This document shows positions 1-9,903 of a stretch of DNA of 64,000 nt, in pieces. Under the pieces are notes generated by a model, which was not told where the DNA came from, did not search any database, and was given only the letters and a program-made list of their open reading frames with translations. The DNA is taken from positions 1-64,000 of the forward strand of contig CANKMW010000037.1 in assembly GCA_947483555.1 (NCBI GenBank). The letters run 5' to 3'. The position numbers and the translations under genes are program-made. Each line of letters starts with the position of its first letter. Position 1 is the first letter of the stretch. The stretch comes from Myxococcales bacterium (lineage in GTDB: Bacteria > Myxococcota_A > Polyangia > Haliangiales > Haliangiaceae).

Positions 1-126
1 CCCTGGCGACCTCCACCTTGGGCGGGGGGACTCTCACCCCGGGCTGCTCCTCGAAGTTTTGGGCGCTACTTCCCTCCTCTCCGACCAGGCTTGTCCTGGC
101 GCACTGTGATCAATCCTGAGGGCGCA
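1..126. other. Gene-free leading segment, nothing recognised
   Basis: No convincing coding frame, tRNA or known RNA fold was recognised here. Together with the repeat at 127-244 and the tail to 308 it makes a gene-free stretch of about 300 bases at the left edge. Some short inverted stretches are present (for example the GGGG/CCCC-rich segment around 25-45), but none makes a clear terminator. Confidence 0.4.
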
Positions 127-244
127 GGGCGCAGCCTCGACGGAGTACGTCCTTCGACTCACGCTCGCGTGCGCTCGCGTTTCGCTCCTGACGAGCGGAA
201 ACGTGGCTCGTCTCGATCACTTGACGCTAACTGATCGGCATTGG
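127..244 (+). repeat. Dispersed intergenic repeat, copy A
   Basis: About 118 bases that match, in reverse complement, the segment 54804-54921. The match runs from GGGCGCAGCCTCGACGGAG through the core CGTCCTTCGACTCACGCTCG to TGATCGGCATTG, with scattered substitutions and one or two single-base indels. Both copies lie in non-coding DNA beside a gene 3' end (here about 65 bases past the stop of the 309-791 gene). The core contains GTCCTTCGAC and GACGAGCGG blocks that can fold back imperfectly, as in REP-like palindromic repeats. I cannot say how many copies the genome has. Confidence 0.75.
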
Positions 245-308
245 GGTTAGGCGACCCGCGCCGCGCCGCGCCGTCCCCGACGTTGCCGATCGCAACGCGC
301 GCGCCGCG

Positions 309-791
309 TCACATCGAGTCGCGCACGAACAACAGGTACTGGTCCTCGAGGTCGTCGACCTCCATCGGCCGGCCACACCGCGGGCATGGCGTCAGCGGCA
401 ACTTGGCACCGTTGGCGCGACAGACCTCGGTCTCGAACAGTTGATCGAGCTGCTCGTCGCACTCGGCGCAGGTCATGGGGGCGTAGAACGAATCCAGCGC
501 GCCATGGCCGAGGAACCCCGACACCATGTTGCACTGGTCGACCACCGGTGGCGGGCAATGCACGAACGAGAGCTTGGCGGTGATCGGCACATGGCGGATG
601 GCGTCCATCCACGACCGCACGCCGAACGAGTTGATGCGCCGCACGCCACGGAGATGGACGCGGATCGGTCGGGCGCCGAGCCTGAGCAACGGCGACAGGT
701 CGGCGTTCTCGTCGACGACGCCGGCGATCGTGACGACGTCGGCATCGGCCTCGGCCACGACGTCGATCGAGAACGCGGTCCGCACGACCAT
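309..791 (-). CDS. STAS-like domain protein with C-terminal zinc-ribbon cysteines
   Basis: 160 residues. The N-terminal ~95 residues resemble a STAS (anti-sigma-antagonist-like) fold: alternating strands and helices with the segment LRGVRRINSFGVRSW at 47-61, where Ser55 sits near the position phosphorylated in SpoIIAA-type proteins. The C-terminal third has two CxxC pairs, CAEC (108-111) and CPRC (136-139), spaced like a zinc ribbon. It starts 3 bases after the stop of the REC/HATPase gene (795-1784), so the two are almost certainly co-transcribed. A STAS protein next to a HATPase protein suggests a partner-switching pair; that is inference, and the zinc-ribbon tail is not part of the classical design. 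Confidence 0.75.
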   Translation of the reverse strand: MVVRTAFSIDVVAEADADVVTIAGVVDENADLSPLLRLGARPIRVHLRGVRRINSFGVRSWMDAIRHVPITAKLSFVHCPPPVVDQCNMVSGFLGHGALDSFYAPMTCAECDEQLDQLFETEVCRANGAKLPLTPCPRCGRPMEVDDLEDQYLLFVRDSM

Positions 792-794
792 GGG

Positions 795-1784
795 TCAGCC
801 GCCTCCCGCGGGGTCACCATCGTCGCGGATGAAGATATGGAACGATTTCGCCGCCTGCCGGAAGCGCTTCATCGTCAACCGAAGATCGAGCAGGCAGATG
901 ACCTCGGTGCGTTTGCCCGGGTCGACGTTGATGATGAACTTCGACAGCGACTGAAACACCCGGTACAGCCCGATGCCGGCGCCGCCCGAGGCATCCGACA
1001 GCTGCTCGGGGCCCTTCACCAGACATCGATTGAGGTAGCTGACCACGGTCTCCTGGGTCAGGGCACCGAACGGATCGACCTGGGCGATCGCGATGTAGTC
1101 ACCGTCGCAGGCGAACTCGAGGTGCCCGACCTCGTGCTCGGCCAGCTCGACCGGCTCGCGGCGGGACAGCCGCGCGTACTTGGGCTCGCCGTGGTCGTTG
1201 CGCGGCGCGTTGTAGATGGCGTTGGTGATCAACTCGTCGGCGACCGTCTCGACCAGCTCGATGACTCGCTCGTTGCATCCCAGCGCCTGAGCGTAGGTCG
1301 CGACTTCCTGGATGTAGTCCTGTTTCAGGCGCGAGTCGCGGATCTCGACGCGATACGGCTCGACGCCCCACAGCAGGTACTTCTGCAAGCCGAACAGGTC
1401 CTGGCGCAGCAGCTTCTCGGCCGTGATGATCAGCTCGTCGGGTTCCAGCGGGTCGTCGTTCTTGGCGATGATGTTGCGCAGCCACGGCCGGGTGGCCAGC
1501 AGTGGCAGGTAGTCCTCGCTGGGCTCGATCGAGTGCAGCACCATCTTGGTGCGCGGCCAGCGAGTCTCGAAGTTGGCCAGGCGGTCGACCCAGGCCGGAT
1601 CGTCGCGCAGCGGCGGATCGAACGACAGCATGAGCAGGTCCCAGCCACCTTCATCAAGTAGCCGGACCAGATCGTCGGCATCCGTTGCCGAACGAACCAT
1701 CGATCCAGTAGACGCCAGCGCGCGCTCGGCCACCCGCCGCGCGCGGGAATCTGGATCGAAGAACAGAATGCGTTTTCCGCGCAT
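795..1784 (-). CDS. Receiver-like / HATPase (anti-sigma-type) regulatory protein
   Basis: 329 residues, ATG start. Residues 4-125 look like a response-regulator receiver fold (ILFFDPDSRARRVAERAL at 6-23), but the usual phospho-acceptor strand reads LLMLSFDPP (50-58), so phosphorylation is uncertain. Residues ~150-310 resemble a GHKL ATPase of the RsbW/SpoIIAB kind: N-box-like DELITNAIYNAP (183-194) and a glycine lid GGAGIGLY (267-274). It is followed after 3 bases by the STAS-like protein gene. The family precedent is an ATPase that sequesters or phosphorylates a partner; here the partner would be the STAS protein. The input signal is unknown. Confidence 0.75.
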   Translation of the reverse strand: MRGKRILFFDPDSRARRVAERALASTGSMVRSATDADDLVRLLDEGGWDLLMLSFDPPLRDDPAWVDRLANFETRWPRTKMVLHSIEPSEDYLPLLATRPWLRNIIAKNDDPLEPDELIITAEKLLRQDLFGLQKYLLWGVEPYRVEIRDSRLKQDYIQEVATYAQALGCNERVIELVETVADELITNAIYNAPRNDHGEPKYARLSRREPVELAEHEVGHLEFACDGDYIAIAQVDPFGALTQETVVSYLNRCLVKGPEQLSDASGGAGIGLYRVFQSLSKFIINVDPGKRTEVICLLDLRLTMKRFRQAAKSFHIFIRDDGDPAGGG

Positions 1785-1969
1785 GCCCCTCGAATTCGCG
1801 ACACTAGCAGAATCCCCAAGGCGTTGCCGCGCATGGCGGTCACGATCGACCGCGAGCGTCGATTTTTTCCGTCGCCAGGTCGGCGCGTATCTCGCGAGCA
1901 GTGCGACTCAGGCCTACCTGCATCCGCCGGCGCCGTCGAAGACGCTTCCGCGCGCGTTGGGCGCGCCGT

Positions 1970-1975
1970 TATACT
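1970..1975 (+). promoter_or_regulatory. Possible -10 element (TATACT) upstream of the GGDEF/EAL gene
   Basis: TATACT lies 30 bases upstream of the ATG at 2006 in otherwise very GC-rich DNA. The -35 region is poor (TTCCGC at about 18 bases), so this is only a suggestion of a housekeeping promoter. Confidence 0.25.
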
Positions 1976-2005
1976 GGCGACGGGACATTGGCAGTATCCG
2001 ACGAC

Positions 2006-4840
2006 ATGAGCGGTTCGCCTGAGGGGGCGGTCTCGCCATCGCAGCCAGCCGGCACGCGGCCGCGTGTCTTGTGCATCGATGACGAGCCCCACAACCTCGA
2101 TCTCCTCGATCGCTGCCTGCGCCGCCAGTTCGAGGTGCTGACCGAGGCGATGCCGGACGCCGCCCTGCAGTCGATCGCAGCGCATGAGGACATCACCGTC
2201 GTGCTCGCCGACTACCGCATGGCAGGCATGGACGGACTCCAGCTGCTGGCTCGCATCGCCGCGATCCGCCCTGACATCCGGCGCGTCCTGGTCACCGGCT
2301 ACGCCGACGCCGACCCGGTGGTCGCCGCGGTGGCGTCGGGTGACGTGCATTGCGTGGTGCACAAGCCGTGGCGCGGGCCGGCGCTGGTTGGCCTGGTCGG
2401 TCAGCTGACCCGCGCGCGCGACCTGGAGCTCGACAACCACCGGCTGCGCGCCGCGCTGCGCGACGCCCACCAGCGCCTCGAGGAACGAGGTGCCCCCGCC
2501 CCCGACCGTGGCGCCGACCTCGACCAGCGCACGACCGCGCGCATGCCGGCGCTGGGCCGCGATGCCGCACCGGACCGCTTCCGCGACACCCTCACCGGGC
2601 TCTACACCCACGGCGTGTTCCAGGATCGATTGCGCGAGGAGACCGCGCGCGCCCAGCGTTCCGGCCACAGCCTGGCCCTCTTGCTCGTCGACCTCGACGG
2701 GTTCGCCCAGGTCAACGCGGCGCTCGGGTTCCAGGGCGGCGACCAGGTCTTGCGCCGCGTCGCCCAGCTCCTGATCGGCGCCGATTCGCCCGACCGGGTC
2801 CGCAGCGGCGATATCGTCGGCCGCTTCGCGGGCGAGGAGTTCGCGCTCCTGCTCCCCGACACCGGCAAGGCCGGTGCGATCGCCAAGGCCGAGCGGGTGC
2901 GCGAGGTGGTGTCGGCGGCGGCGCTGCCCGGCGACCTCCACCTCAGCGTCACCGTCGGCGTCGCCATCCTGCCCGACGACGCCACCACCCCCGAGGCGCT
3001 GCTCGAGACCGCGATGGCGGCGTTGCGGGCTGCAAAACAGAGCGGCAAGAGCCGGGTCCATTTCATCGCCGACGCCGCCCCCACCCCGCTGGTGGTCGCG
3101 CCGCCGCCCACCCCCGCCGACCGCTTCCGCCCCTACCACGAGCGGATGGGTGAGGTCATCGCGATCCTGCAGCGCGATCGGGCGGTGAGCTGCCTCTACG
3201 TCGACCTGTCGCAGCTCGAGCGGATCCAGACCGAGCTCGGCGTCGCCCAGCATGCCGAGCTGTTCGACCAGGCCGGCGCCGTACTCGACGGGCTGCGGGG
3301 CCAGCTGCTGCGCTCGCGCGACATCATCTGCCGCAGCAACGACGATGACGCCTATATCTGCTTGTTGTCGCCGCGCGACTCCAGCCAGGTCGACCTCGAT
3401 CGCCTGACCTCGGCGGTGACCGAGGCGGTCGCCAGCGGCCTGGCTCCGGCGGTCCGCCAGCTCATCCGCGACGAGCCGCGCGTCAACGTCGGTGCCGCCC
3501 GCGTGCTGTCGAATCCGATGGTCCGCCCCGAACGCCTGGTCGCCCGCCTGATCGCCGATGCGCACGAGGCCGCCCGGCTGTCGCGGCAGCGGGCCGCCTT
3601 GCGCGACAAGGCCGTGCTCCAGGACATCATCCTCGGCGACGGCCTGATCGCGGTGTACCAGCCAATCGTCCATCTCGAGACCGGGGAGATCTTCGGCCAC
3701 GAGGCGCTGACCCGTGGTCCGCGCGGCACGCGCATGGAGTCGCCGGCGACGTTGTTCGCGGTCGCCGACGAGGTCGACCTGACGTTCGAGCTCGACCGCG
3801 CCTGCTTCCGGGGCGCGCTGCGCCGCGCGGTGGGCCTGGAGCCGGTGCATCGGCTGTTCGTCAACCTGTTACCGATGTCGTTCTACGACGCCAGCTTCAT
3901 CGAGATCGAGGTCAGCCACCTGCTGTCAGCGGCCGCGCTGACGCCGGCCCACATCGTCTTCGAGATCAGCGAGCGGCTCGCGATCGAGAACTTCGCGGCG
4001 TTCCGGCGCGCGCTCGCCATCTACACCAACATGGGCTTTGGCGTCGCGATCGACGATGTGGGCACCCGGCACTCCAACCTCGAGACCGTGATGGCGCTGC
4101 GGCCGCACTTCATCAAGCTGTCCGACGTGCTGATCCGCGGGGTGGCGCGCTCGACGGTGAAGCGCGAGATGCTGCGCTCGCTGGGCCACATCGCCGCGAC
4201 CATCGACGCCGTGATGGTCGCCGAGGGCATCGAGACGCTCGACGATCTGATCGCGCTGCGCGAGCTCGGCATCCGCTACGGCCAGGGCTTCTACATGGCG
4301 CGGCCCGGACCGCCGTTCCCGCAGGTCCGCGGCAGCGTGCGGCGGGCGATCCTGGCGGTCGGCAGCCGGCACCTCGAGCCGCTGATCGCCCCGTCGCCAG
4401 ATCCCGATCTCGACGGCGACGGCGAAGAGGAGCACGAGGACCACCAGGCCCCCGGCCATCGGGCGCCGCACGAGGAGCTCGAGGACACCGGCGAGGGTCG
4501 CAACCACGCCGACCTGGCCAGCGTGGCCCGCGGGTCGGGGGAATTTTCGTTGCCGCCGCGCTCGGGGACCCACGTCGCCCAGCCGTCGTATCGGCCGCTG
4601 GCCGACGAGCTGCGCGCGCTGACCGAAGCGCCCGACGGCGCGAGCGATGTGCTCGGCGAGATCGTCGAGCCCGGCGGCAGCGCCGAGCCCGAGCCGCACG
4701 GGCCGGGACGATGGCGCGCGCCACGGCCGACGCCGCCGTCCGCCGACCCCCGCACCCGACCCCTGATCGAGAGCCTGCGCCATCGCGATGAAGAAGCGCC
4801 ACCGCTACCCGATGCGGAGACCAAGCCTGGGCTAAACTGA
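2006..4840 (+). CDS. REC-GGDEF-degenerate GGDEF-EAL cyclic-di-GMP protein
   Basis: 944 residues from the ATG at 2006; the open frame extends upstream but that part is Arg-rich and non-coding in character. Order: receiver (VLCIDDEP ~21, phospho-Asp in VLADYRMAG ~68); GGDEF domain (LTGLYTHGVF ~197) whose active site reads AGEEF (~275-279), preceded after exactly five residues by RSGD, a complete RxxD inhibitory site; a second GGDEF-like segment (~380-530) with NDDDAY in place of the signature (~445); an EAL domain with EALTRG (~566), EISER, DDVGT, AEGIET and QGFYMARP, so most metal- and substrate-binding residues look intact. The last ~150 residues are acidic and Pro-rich, probably disordered. 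It may both make and degrade c-di-GMP; which activity dominates is not decidable here. Confidence 0.9.
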   Translation: MSGSPEGAVSPSQPAGTRPRVLCIDDEPHNLDLLDRCLRRQFEVLTEAMPDAALQSIAAHEDITVVLADYRMAGMDGLQLLARIAAIRPDIRRVLVTGYADADPVVAAVASGDVHCVVHKPWRGPALVGLVGQLTRARDLELDNHRLRAALRDAHQRLEERGAPAPDRGADLDQRTTARMPALGRDAAPDRFRDTLTGLYTHGVFQDRLREETARAQRSGHSLALLLVDLDGFAQVNAALGFQGGDQVLRRVAQLLIGADSPDRVRSGDIVGRFAGEEFALLLPDTGKAGAIAKAERVREVVSAAALPGDLHLSVTVGVAILPDDATTPEALLETAMAALRAAKQSGKSRVHFIADAAPTPLVVAPPPTPADRFRPYHERMGEVIAILQRDRAVSCLYVDLSQLERIQTELGVAQHAELFDQAGAVLDGLRGQLLRSRDIICRSNDDDAYICLLSPRDSSQVDLDRLTSAVTEAVASGLAPAVRQLIRDEPRVNVGAARVLSNPMVRPERLVARLIADAHEAARLSRQRAALRDKAVLQDIILGDGLIAVYQPIVHLETGEIFGHEALTRGPRGTRMESPATLFAVADEVDLTFELDRACFRGALRRAVGLEPVHRLFVNLLPMSFYDASFIEIEVSHLLSAAALTPAHIVFEISERLAIENFAAFRRALAIYTNMGFGVAIDDVGTRHSNLETVMALRPHFIKLSDVLIRGVARSTVKREMLRSLGHIAATIDAVMVAEGIETLDDLIALRELGIRYGQGFYMARPGPPFPQVRGSVRRAILAVGSRHLEPLIAPSPDPDLDGDGEEEHEDHQAPGHRAPHEELEDTGEGRNHADLASVARGSGEFSLPPRSGTHVAQPSYRPLADELRALTEAPDGASDVLGEIVEPGGSAEPEPHGPGRWRAPRPTPPSADPRTRPLIESLRHRDEEAPPLPDAETKPGLN

Positions 4841-4882
4841 ACCGGCCAGCTCAGCACAGTCACGGCTCGGCAAAGGTCACTC

Positions 4883-5971
<1,089 letters not shown>

Positions 5972-5976
5972 CGCCG

Positions 5977-7389
5977 ATGCGGCCGACGAGGAGGGAGACG
6001 CTGCAGGGGCTCGGCGTTGCGCTCGGCAGCGTCGCGCTGGGTTGCGGTGACGATCCGTCGCCGGGCGCCGACGCCGCCAGCGGCGACGCCACCGCGCTCG
6101 ACGCCGCACCGGACGCCGCCGCCGACGCCGCCGTCGATGCGCCCTCGGCCGACGCGCTGCTGGCCGGCATCGACACCTTCGTGGTGCTGATGATGGAGAA
6201 TCGCTCGTTCGATCACTACCTCGGCGCCTTGCGCATGCTCGAGGCCCGCGTCGACGTCGACGGCCTCACCGGCAGCGAGAGCAATCCGGCGCCGAGCGGC
6301 GCGCCGGTGACGGTCCACCGCCTCGACGACCTGACGCCCGCCGATCCGCCGCACGGCTGGGACGCCTGCCACCGACAATGGAACCAGGGCGCCAACGATG
6401 GCTTCGTGCGCGAGCACGAGGGCAGCTCGCAGGCCGACGTGATGGGCTATCACGTGCGCGAGCAGTTGCCGCAGCTGTACGCGCTGGCCGACAGCAGCGC
6501 CATCTGCCAGCGCTGGTTCGCCTCGGTGATGGGCCCGACCTGGCCCAATCGATTCTACCTGCACGGCGCGACCTCGCACGGCAACCAGGGCAACACGCCC
6601 GCGCTCGGCTTCCGCAGCGTCTTCGACGTGCTCGCCGACGCCGGCTGGTCGCACAAGAACTACTTCCACGACGTGGCGTGGGCGACCGGCGGCTACTTCA
6701 AGCTGGCCGGCAACGCGCCGGTCGAGGACTTCTTCGCCGACGCCGCCGCCGGTCAGCTGCCGACCTTCTCGCTCATCGATCCCCAGTTCTTCGGAGGCGG
6801 CGCCAACGACGACCATCCCGACCACGACGTCCGGCTTGGACAGGCGCTGATCGCCAGCGTGGTCAACGCGCTGGGCGCCTCGCCGCAGTGGAACAAGTGC
6901 CTGCTCGTCATCACCTACGACGAGCACGGTGGCTTCTACGACCACGTGTCGCCGCCGGTCACCACCGACGAGCGCGCCGCGTTCCGCCAGCTCGGCTTCC
7001 GGGTCCCCAGCCTGGTCATCGGCCCCACCGTGCGCCGCGGCCAGGTGGTCGACGCCACGTTCGAGCACGTGTCCGTGCTCAGCACCTTGACCCGTCGCTT
7101 CGGGCTGCCGGCGCTGAACGATCGGGTCACGGCGGCCGCCGATCTGTCGCCGTGCATCGATCCGGCGTACCTCGCCGACCCACAGCCGGCACCGACGTTG
7201 CCGCCGGTGACCATGTCGCGCGCCGCCGTGCACGGGCGGCGTGACGTCGCCGCCCACGCCGAGCTGGCCGCCGCCATCGATGCCCTCGACCTGCCGCCGA
7301 CGCTCGATCGGCGCCACCGCGCTGCCGAGGTCACCGACCGCTTCCTCGACTGCGCCGCCGGCGTCGGCGCGGTGCACCTGCTCGACTGA
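5977..7389 (+). CDS. Tat-exported phospholipase C / acid phosphatase family lipoprotein
   Basis: 470 residues. The N-terminus has a twin-arginine motif (TRRETLQGLGVAL) followed by a lipobox-like ALGC, so it is probably a Tat-exported lipoprotein; a D/A-rich spacer follows. The catalytic domain is the phosphoesterase family of bacterial phospholipases C and acid phosphatases: MMENRSFDHYLG near the start, GPTWPNRFYLHGATSHG in the middle, ITYDEHGGFYDHVSPP towards the end. These enzymes hydrolyse phospholipids or phosphomonoesters outside the cytoplasm. A GTG at 5968 in the same frame is an alternative start that would couple it to the pilT stop. The substrate cannot be read from sequence. Confidence 0.9.
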   Translation: MRPTRRETLQGLGVALGSVALGCGDDPSPGADAASGDATALDAAPDAAADAAVDAPSADALLAGIDTFVVLMMENRSFDHYLGALRMLEARVDVDGLTGSESNPAPSGAPVTVHRLDDLTPADPPHGWDACHRQWNQGANDGFVREHEGSSQADVMGYHVREQLPQLYALADSSAICQRWFASVMGPTWPNRFYLHGATSHGNQGNTPALGFRSVFDVLADAGWSHKNYFHDVAWATGGYFKLAGNAPVEDFFADAAAGQLPTFSLIDPQFFGGGANDDHPDHDVRLGQALIASVVNALGASPQWNKCLLVITYDEHGGFYDHVSPPVTTDERAAFRQLGFRVPSLVIGPTVRRGQVVDATFEHVSVLSTLTRRFGLPALNDRVTAAADLSPCIDPAYLADPQPAPTLPPVTMSRAAVHGRRDVAAHAELAAAIDALDLPPTLDRRHRAAEVTDRFLDCAAGVGAVHLLD

Positions 7390-7414
7390 ACGGCGCCGTC
7401 AGCGCCCCGCAGCG

Positions 7415-8824
7415 TCAGCGCACCAGCTCGATCGCGAAGCCATTGAGCTGATCGGAGTACGCCGGCATCGGGACGCCGAGGGGGGTGGTCAGGAGCAGGC
7501 CACCGCGATAGCTGCCGCCGAACGCGACCCGGTCGCCGACCACCGCCACCGCAGCGACCCGGACCGTGGTGTTGAAGTCCTCGCCACGCAGGTGCGCGAC
7601 CCACTGCCAGATCAGATCGGTGCCCAGCTCGGCGACCACGCTCTCGTGATCGCCGTCGGCGTCGTCGGCCACGATCGGCTGGCTGCCGACCAGCGCCGTG
7701 CCTCGGAACGCGAGCGCGATGACCACCGCGCCGTCGGCGGCCACGTCGAGGTCGCGGCCGGCGATCTCGGTCCCGGCCTCGGCCAGGACGGTCTGATCGA
7801 GCAGCAAGGGCAGGCCGCCGTCGCCCGCAGCATCGAGCGTGAGCAGATAGGCGGGCAGCGCCCCGGTACCGAGCGCGGGCTCGGTCGGCGCATCGGCGGC
7901 GCTGGCCATCGCCACCACCTGGCCGCCACCGACGCCGACCGCGTGGACCGCCGCCCCGCCGCTGGCGCGGATGACCTGGACCCAGCGCATGGCGCCGCTG
8001 CCGGCGTCGAGCGCCGCGACGAACCCACACGACGCCAGGCACGCCGGCCAGCCCGGGGGTTGATCGCGGTAGCTGCCGCCGATCGCCACCAGATCGCCGT
8101 CGACATCGAGGTCGGCGATGTCGACGCCGGGCAGGTCGACCAGCAGCTCGCGCTCGAGTCCCTGGCCGAGCCGGAACACGATCGCGTGGACGCCGTCGCT
8201 GATCGTGCCGCCGAGATCGATCCGGGTCCCGCTCAGCGCCACGATCGGCCAGCCGTGGGCGTCGGCGGCCACCGCGACGCCGCCGAGCGCCGCCGCGCTA
8301 TCGATCAGCGCGATGGTCTCGCGCCGGGCCTGCCGCGCGCCCCGATCGAACCACACCGCCTCGATGCGGTGGCGCGGGTCCTGGCCGTGCTGACCGACGA
8401 CCAGCGACAGGGCGCCATCTTCGTGGTCGGGCAGGAGCCCGACCACCCGGACCAGGTACGGGGCCCGCGCATCCGCCAGCCAGGTGTCGAGCCGGCGGCC
8501 GCCGGTGCGGGCCACGAACGCGGCACCAAGCTCGGCCGACTGCCAGCCGGCGGTCGAGGCGTCGCCGACGGTCAACTGGCTGTCGTAGCTGCCGGCGAAC
8601 CAGGGCGGATCTCCGGCCGAGATCGCGACCGCTTCGACCGCCGATCCCGGTCGTCGACGACGCGCGGAGGGAATGCGCTGCGGCACCGGCGACTCGGCGC
8701 GCACCGCCCACACCGGGGTGCCAAGGGCACACTGCACCTGGTCACACAGGTCGCCGGGCTGCTCGCCGGCGGCCGTGCACGCCGCCGCCGCCACCGTCAT
8801 CGCCACCGCGACCCGCACGCTCAT
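7415..8824 (-). CDS. Predicted lipoprotein with beta-propeller-like repeats
   Basis: 469 residues; the ATG at 8824 overlaps the stop of the acetyltransferase gene (ATGA), so it is translationally coupled to it. The start MSVRVAVAMTVAAAACTAAG is a short signal peptide with a lipobox-like AAAC. The body consists of repeated segments of the type VAxGGSYRDQ / FGGSYRGG / WFAGSYDSQ alternating with VRVxAVAVVGDRVAF-like strands, as in SBBP/PQQ-like beta-propellers of secreted myxobacterial proteins. No catalytic motif was recognised. It is convergent with the phospholipase gene, 25 bases away. Confidence 0.75.
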   Translation of the reverse strand: MSVRVAVAMTVAAAACTAAGEQPGDLCDQVQCALGTPVWAVRAESPVPQRIPSARRRRPGSAVEAVAISAGDPPWFAGSYDSQLTVGDASTAGWQSAELGAAFVARTGGRRLDTWLADARAPYLVRVVGLLPDHEDGALSLVVGQHGQDPRHRIEAVWFDRGARQARRETIALIDSAAALGGVAVAADAHGWPIVALSGTRIDLGGTISDGVHAIVFRLGQGLERELLVDLPGVDIADLDVDGDLVAIGGSYRDQPPGWPACLASCGFVAALDAGSGAMRWVQVIRASGGAAVHAVGVGGGQVVAMASAADAPTEPALGTGALPAYLLTLDAAGDGGLPLLLDQTVLAEAGTEIAGRDLDVAADGAVVIALAFRGTALVGSQPIVADDADGDHESVVAELGTDLIWQWVAHLRGEDFNTTVRVAAVAVVGDRVAFGGSYRGGLLLTTPLGVPMPAYSDQLNGFAIELVR

Positions 8825-9306
8825 GGCCGCACCATCTCGAGGTGAGGAATCCCGTCCTCGAGGTAATCGTCCGAGGCCCGGACGAAGCCGACCTCGCCGT
8901 AGAACCCCTCGAGGTACTTCTGGGCGCCGATGCGGACCGGCGCCGGCCCGTGCGCGGCCGCGATGCGCGCCAGCCCCTCGGCGACCAGCCGGCGGCCCAG
9001 GCCGCTGCGCCGCACCTCGGGTGCGGTGACGATGCGGCCGAGGCTGGCCTCGGGGTACTTGATCCCGGGCGCGAACACGCGCAGGTAGGCGATCGTGGCG
9101 TCGCGATGGTCGTTCCACAGGTGGCTGGCCTGCGGATCCCAGCCGTCGGCATCGAGGTAGGCGCAGGCCTGCTCGACCACGAACACCCGCTGGCGCAGCA
9201 CCATGATCCGGTACACCTCATCGGCGGTCAGCGTCGACCACGGCTGGTAGCGCCAGGACTCGTCAGCAAGCACGACCCATGATACCGCTCCTGGCGCCGT
9301 GTCCAT
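8821..9306 (-). CDS. ElaA-like GNAT N-acetyltransferase
   Basis: 161 residues from the ATG at 9306, or 150 from a GTG at 9273, which would be closer to the E. coli ElaA length (about 153). Recognisable ElaA features: LRQRVFVVEQACAYLDADG near the N-terminus, the acetyl-CoA loop VRRSGLGRRLVAEGL, and the C-terminal FYGEVGFVRASDDYLEDGIP. The acyl acceptor of this family is not well established. With the 9306 start the gene overlaps the divergent LOG gene (GTG 9299) by eight bases, which is unusual and favours the internal GTG. The lipoprotein gene 7415-8824 follows with an ATGA overlap. Confidence 0.88.
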   Translation of the reverse strand: MDTAPGAVSWVVLADESWRYQPWSTLTADEVYRIMVLRQRVFVVEQACAYLDADGWDPQASHLWNDHRDATIAYLRVFAPGIKYPEASLGRIVTAPEVRRSGLGRRLVAEGLARIAAAHGPAPVRIGAQKYLEGFYGEVGFVRASDDYLEDGIPHLEMVRP

Positions 9307-9844
9307 CTCCAGCGTGTGCGTCTTCCTCGGCTCGGCGCGTGGTCACGATCCGGCGCTCGCCGCCGCCTGCCAGGAGCTCGGCGAGGCGATCGCGGCCCAG
9401 CGCTGGACCCTCGTCTACGGTGGTGCGTCGGTCGGGATGATGGGCGTGCTGGCCGACGCCGCGCTCGCCGCCGGCGGTGCGGTGCACGGCGTGATCCCGG
9501 CCGAGATGCTCGAGCGCGAGATCGCGCACCAGGGCCTCACCCGCCTCGACATCGTGGCCACGATGGCGGAGCGCAAGGAGCTCATGTTCGCGGCGGCCGA
9601 CGCCTTCATCACGCTGCCGGGCGGGTTCGGTACGCTCGACGAGCTGTTCGAGGCCGTGACCGGTGCGCTGCTCGGCCACCACGCTCGTCCGTGCCTGCTG
9701 GTCGATCTGGGCGGCTACTACCGCGACCTGATCGCCTTCGTCGATGGCGCGGTCGCCGCCGGCCTCATCCGTCCCGCTCATCGGGAGCTGCTGGAGGTGG
9801 TTGCGGATCCTACGTCTGCGGTGAGCCGGCTGCTCGACCGTTGA
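9299..9844 (+). CDS. LOG-family (TIGR00730-type) nucleoside monophosphate phosphoribohydrolase
   Basis: 181 residues, GTG start. Rossmann-like fold starting SVCVFLGSARGHD and LVYGGASVGMMG, with the family signature PGGFGTLDELFE at about 106-117 and the ERKELMF segment before it. LOG enzymes cleave the N-glycosidic bond of cytokinin riboside or other nucleoside monophosphates; in bacteria this is probably nucleotide salvage or housekeeping. Length is normal for the family. It is divergent from the ElaA-like gene with essentially no intergenic space, so a promoter must lie within one of the two coding regions. Confidence 0.9.
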   Translation: MSISSVCVFLGSARGHDPALAAACQELGEAIAAQRWTLVYGGASVGMMGVLADAALAAGGAVHGVIPAEMLEREIAHQGLTRLDIVATMAERKELMFAAADAFITLPGGFGTLDELFEAVTGALLGHHARPCLLVDLGGYYRDLIAFVDGAVAAGLIRPAHRELLEVVADPTSAVSRLLDR

Positions 9845-9903
9845 CCAGCACACAAGTATTTCAGCTGGCGGAACGAGTCATGGGGTCTTTATGATGACCC
9901 TTC

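Noticed and set aside
1..20. CCTCCACC at 8-15 resembling the 3' end of tmRNA or a tRNA
   Set aside because: A T-arm and acceptor partner would have to lie outside the window, no CCA follows, and nothing else supports an RNA gene here.
1430..3850. 806-residue minus-strand frame opposite the GGDEF/EAL gene
   Set aside because: No motifs; strong domain evidence on the opposite strand.
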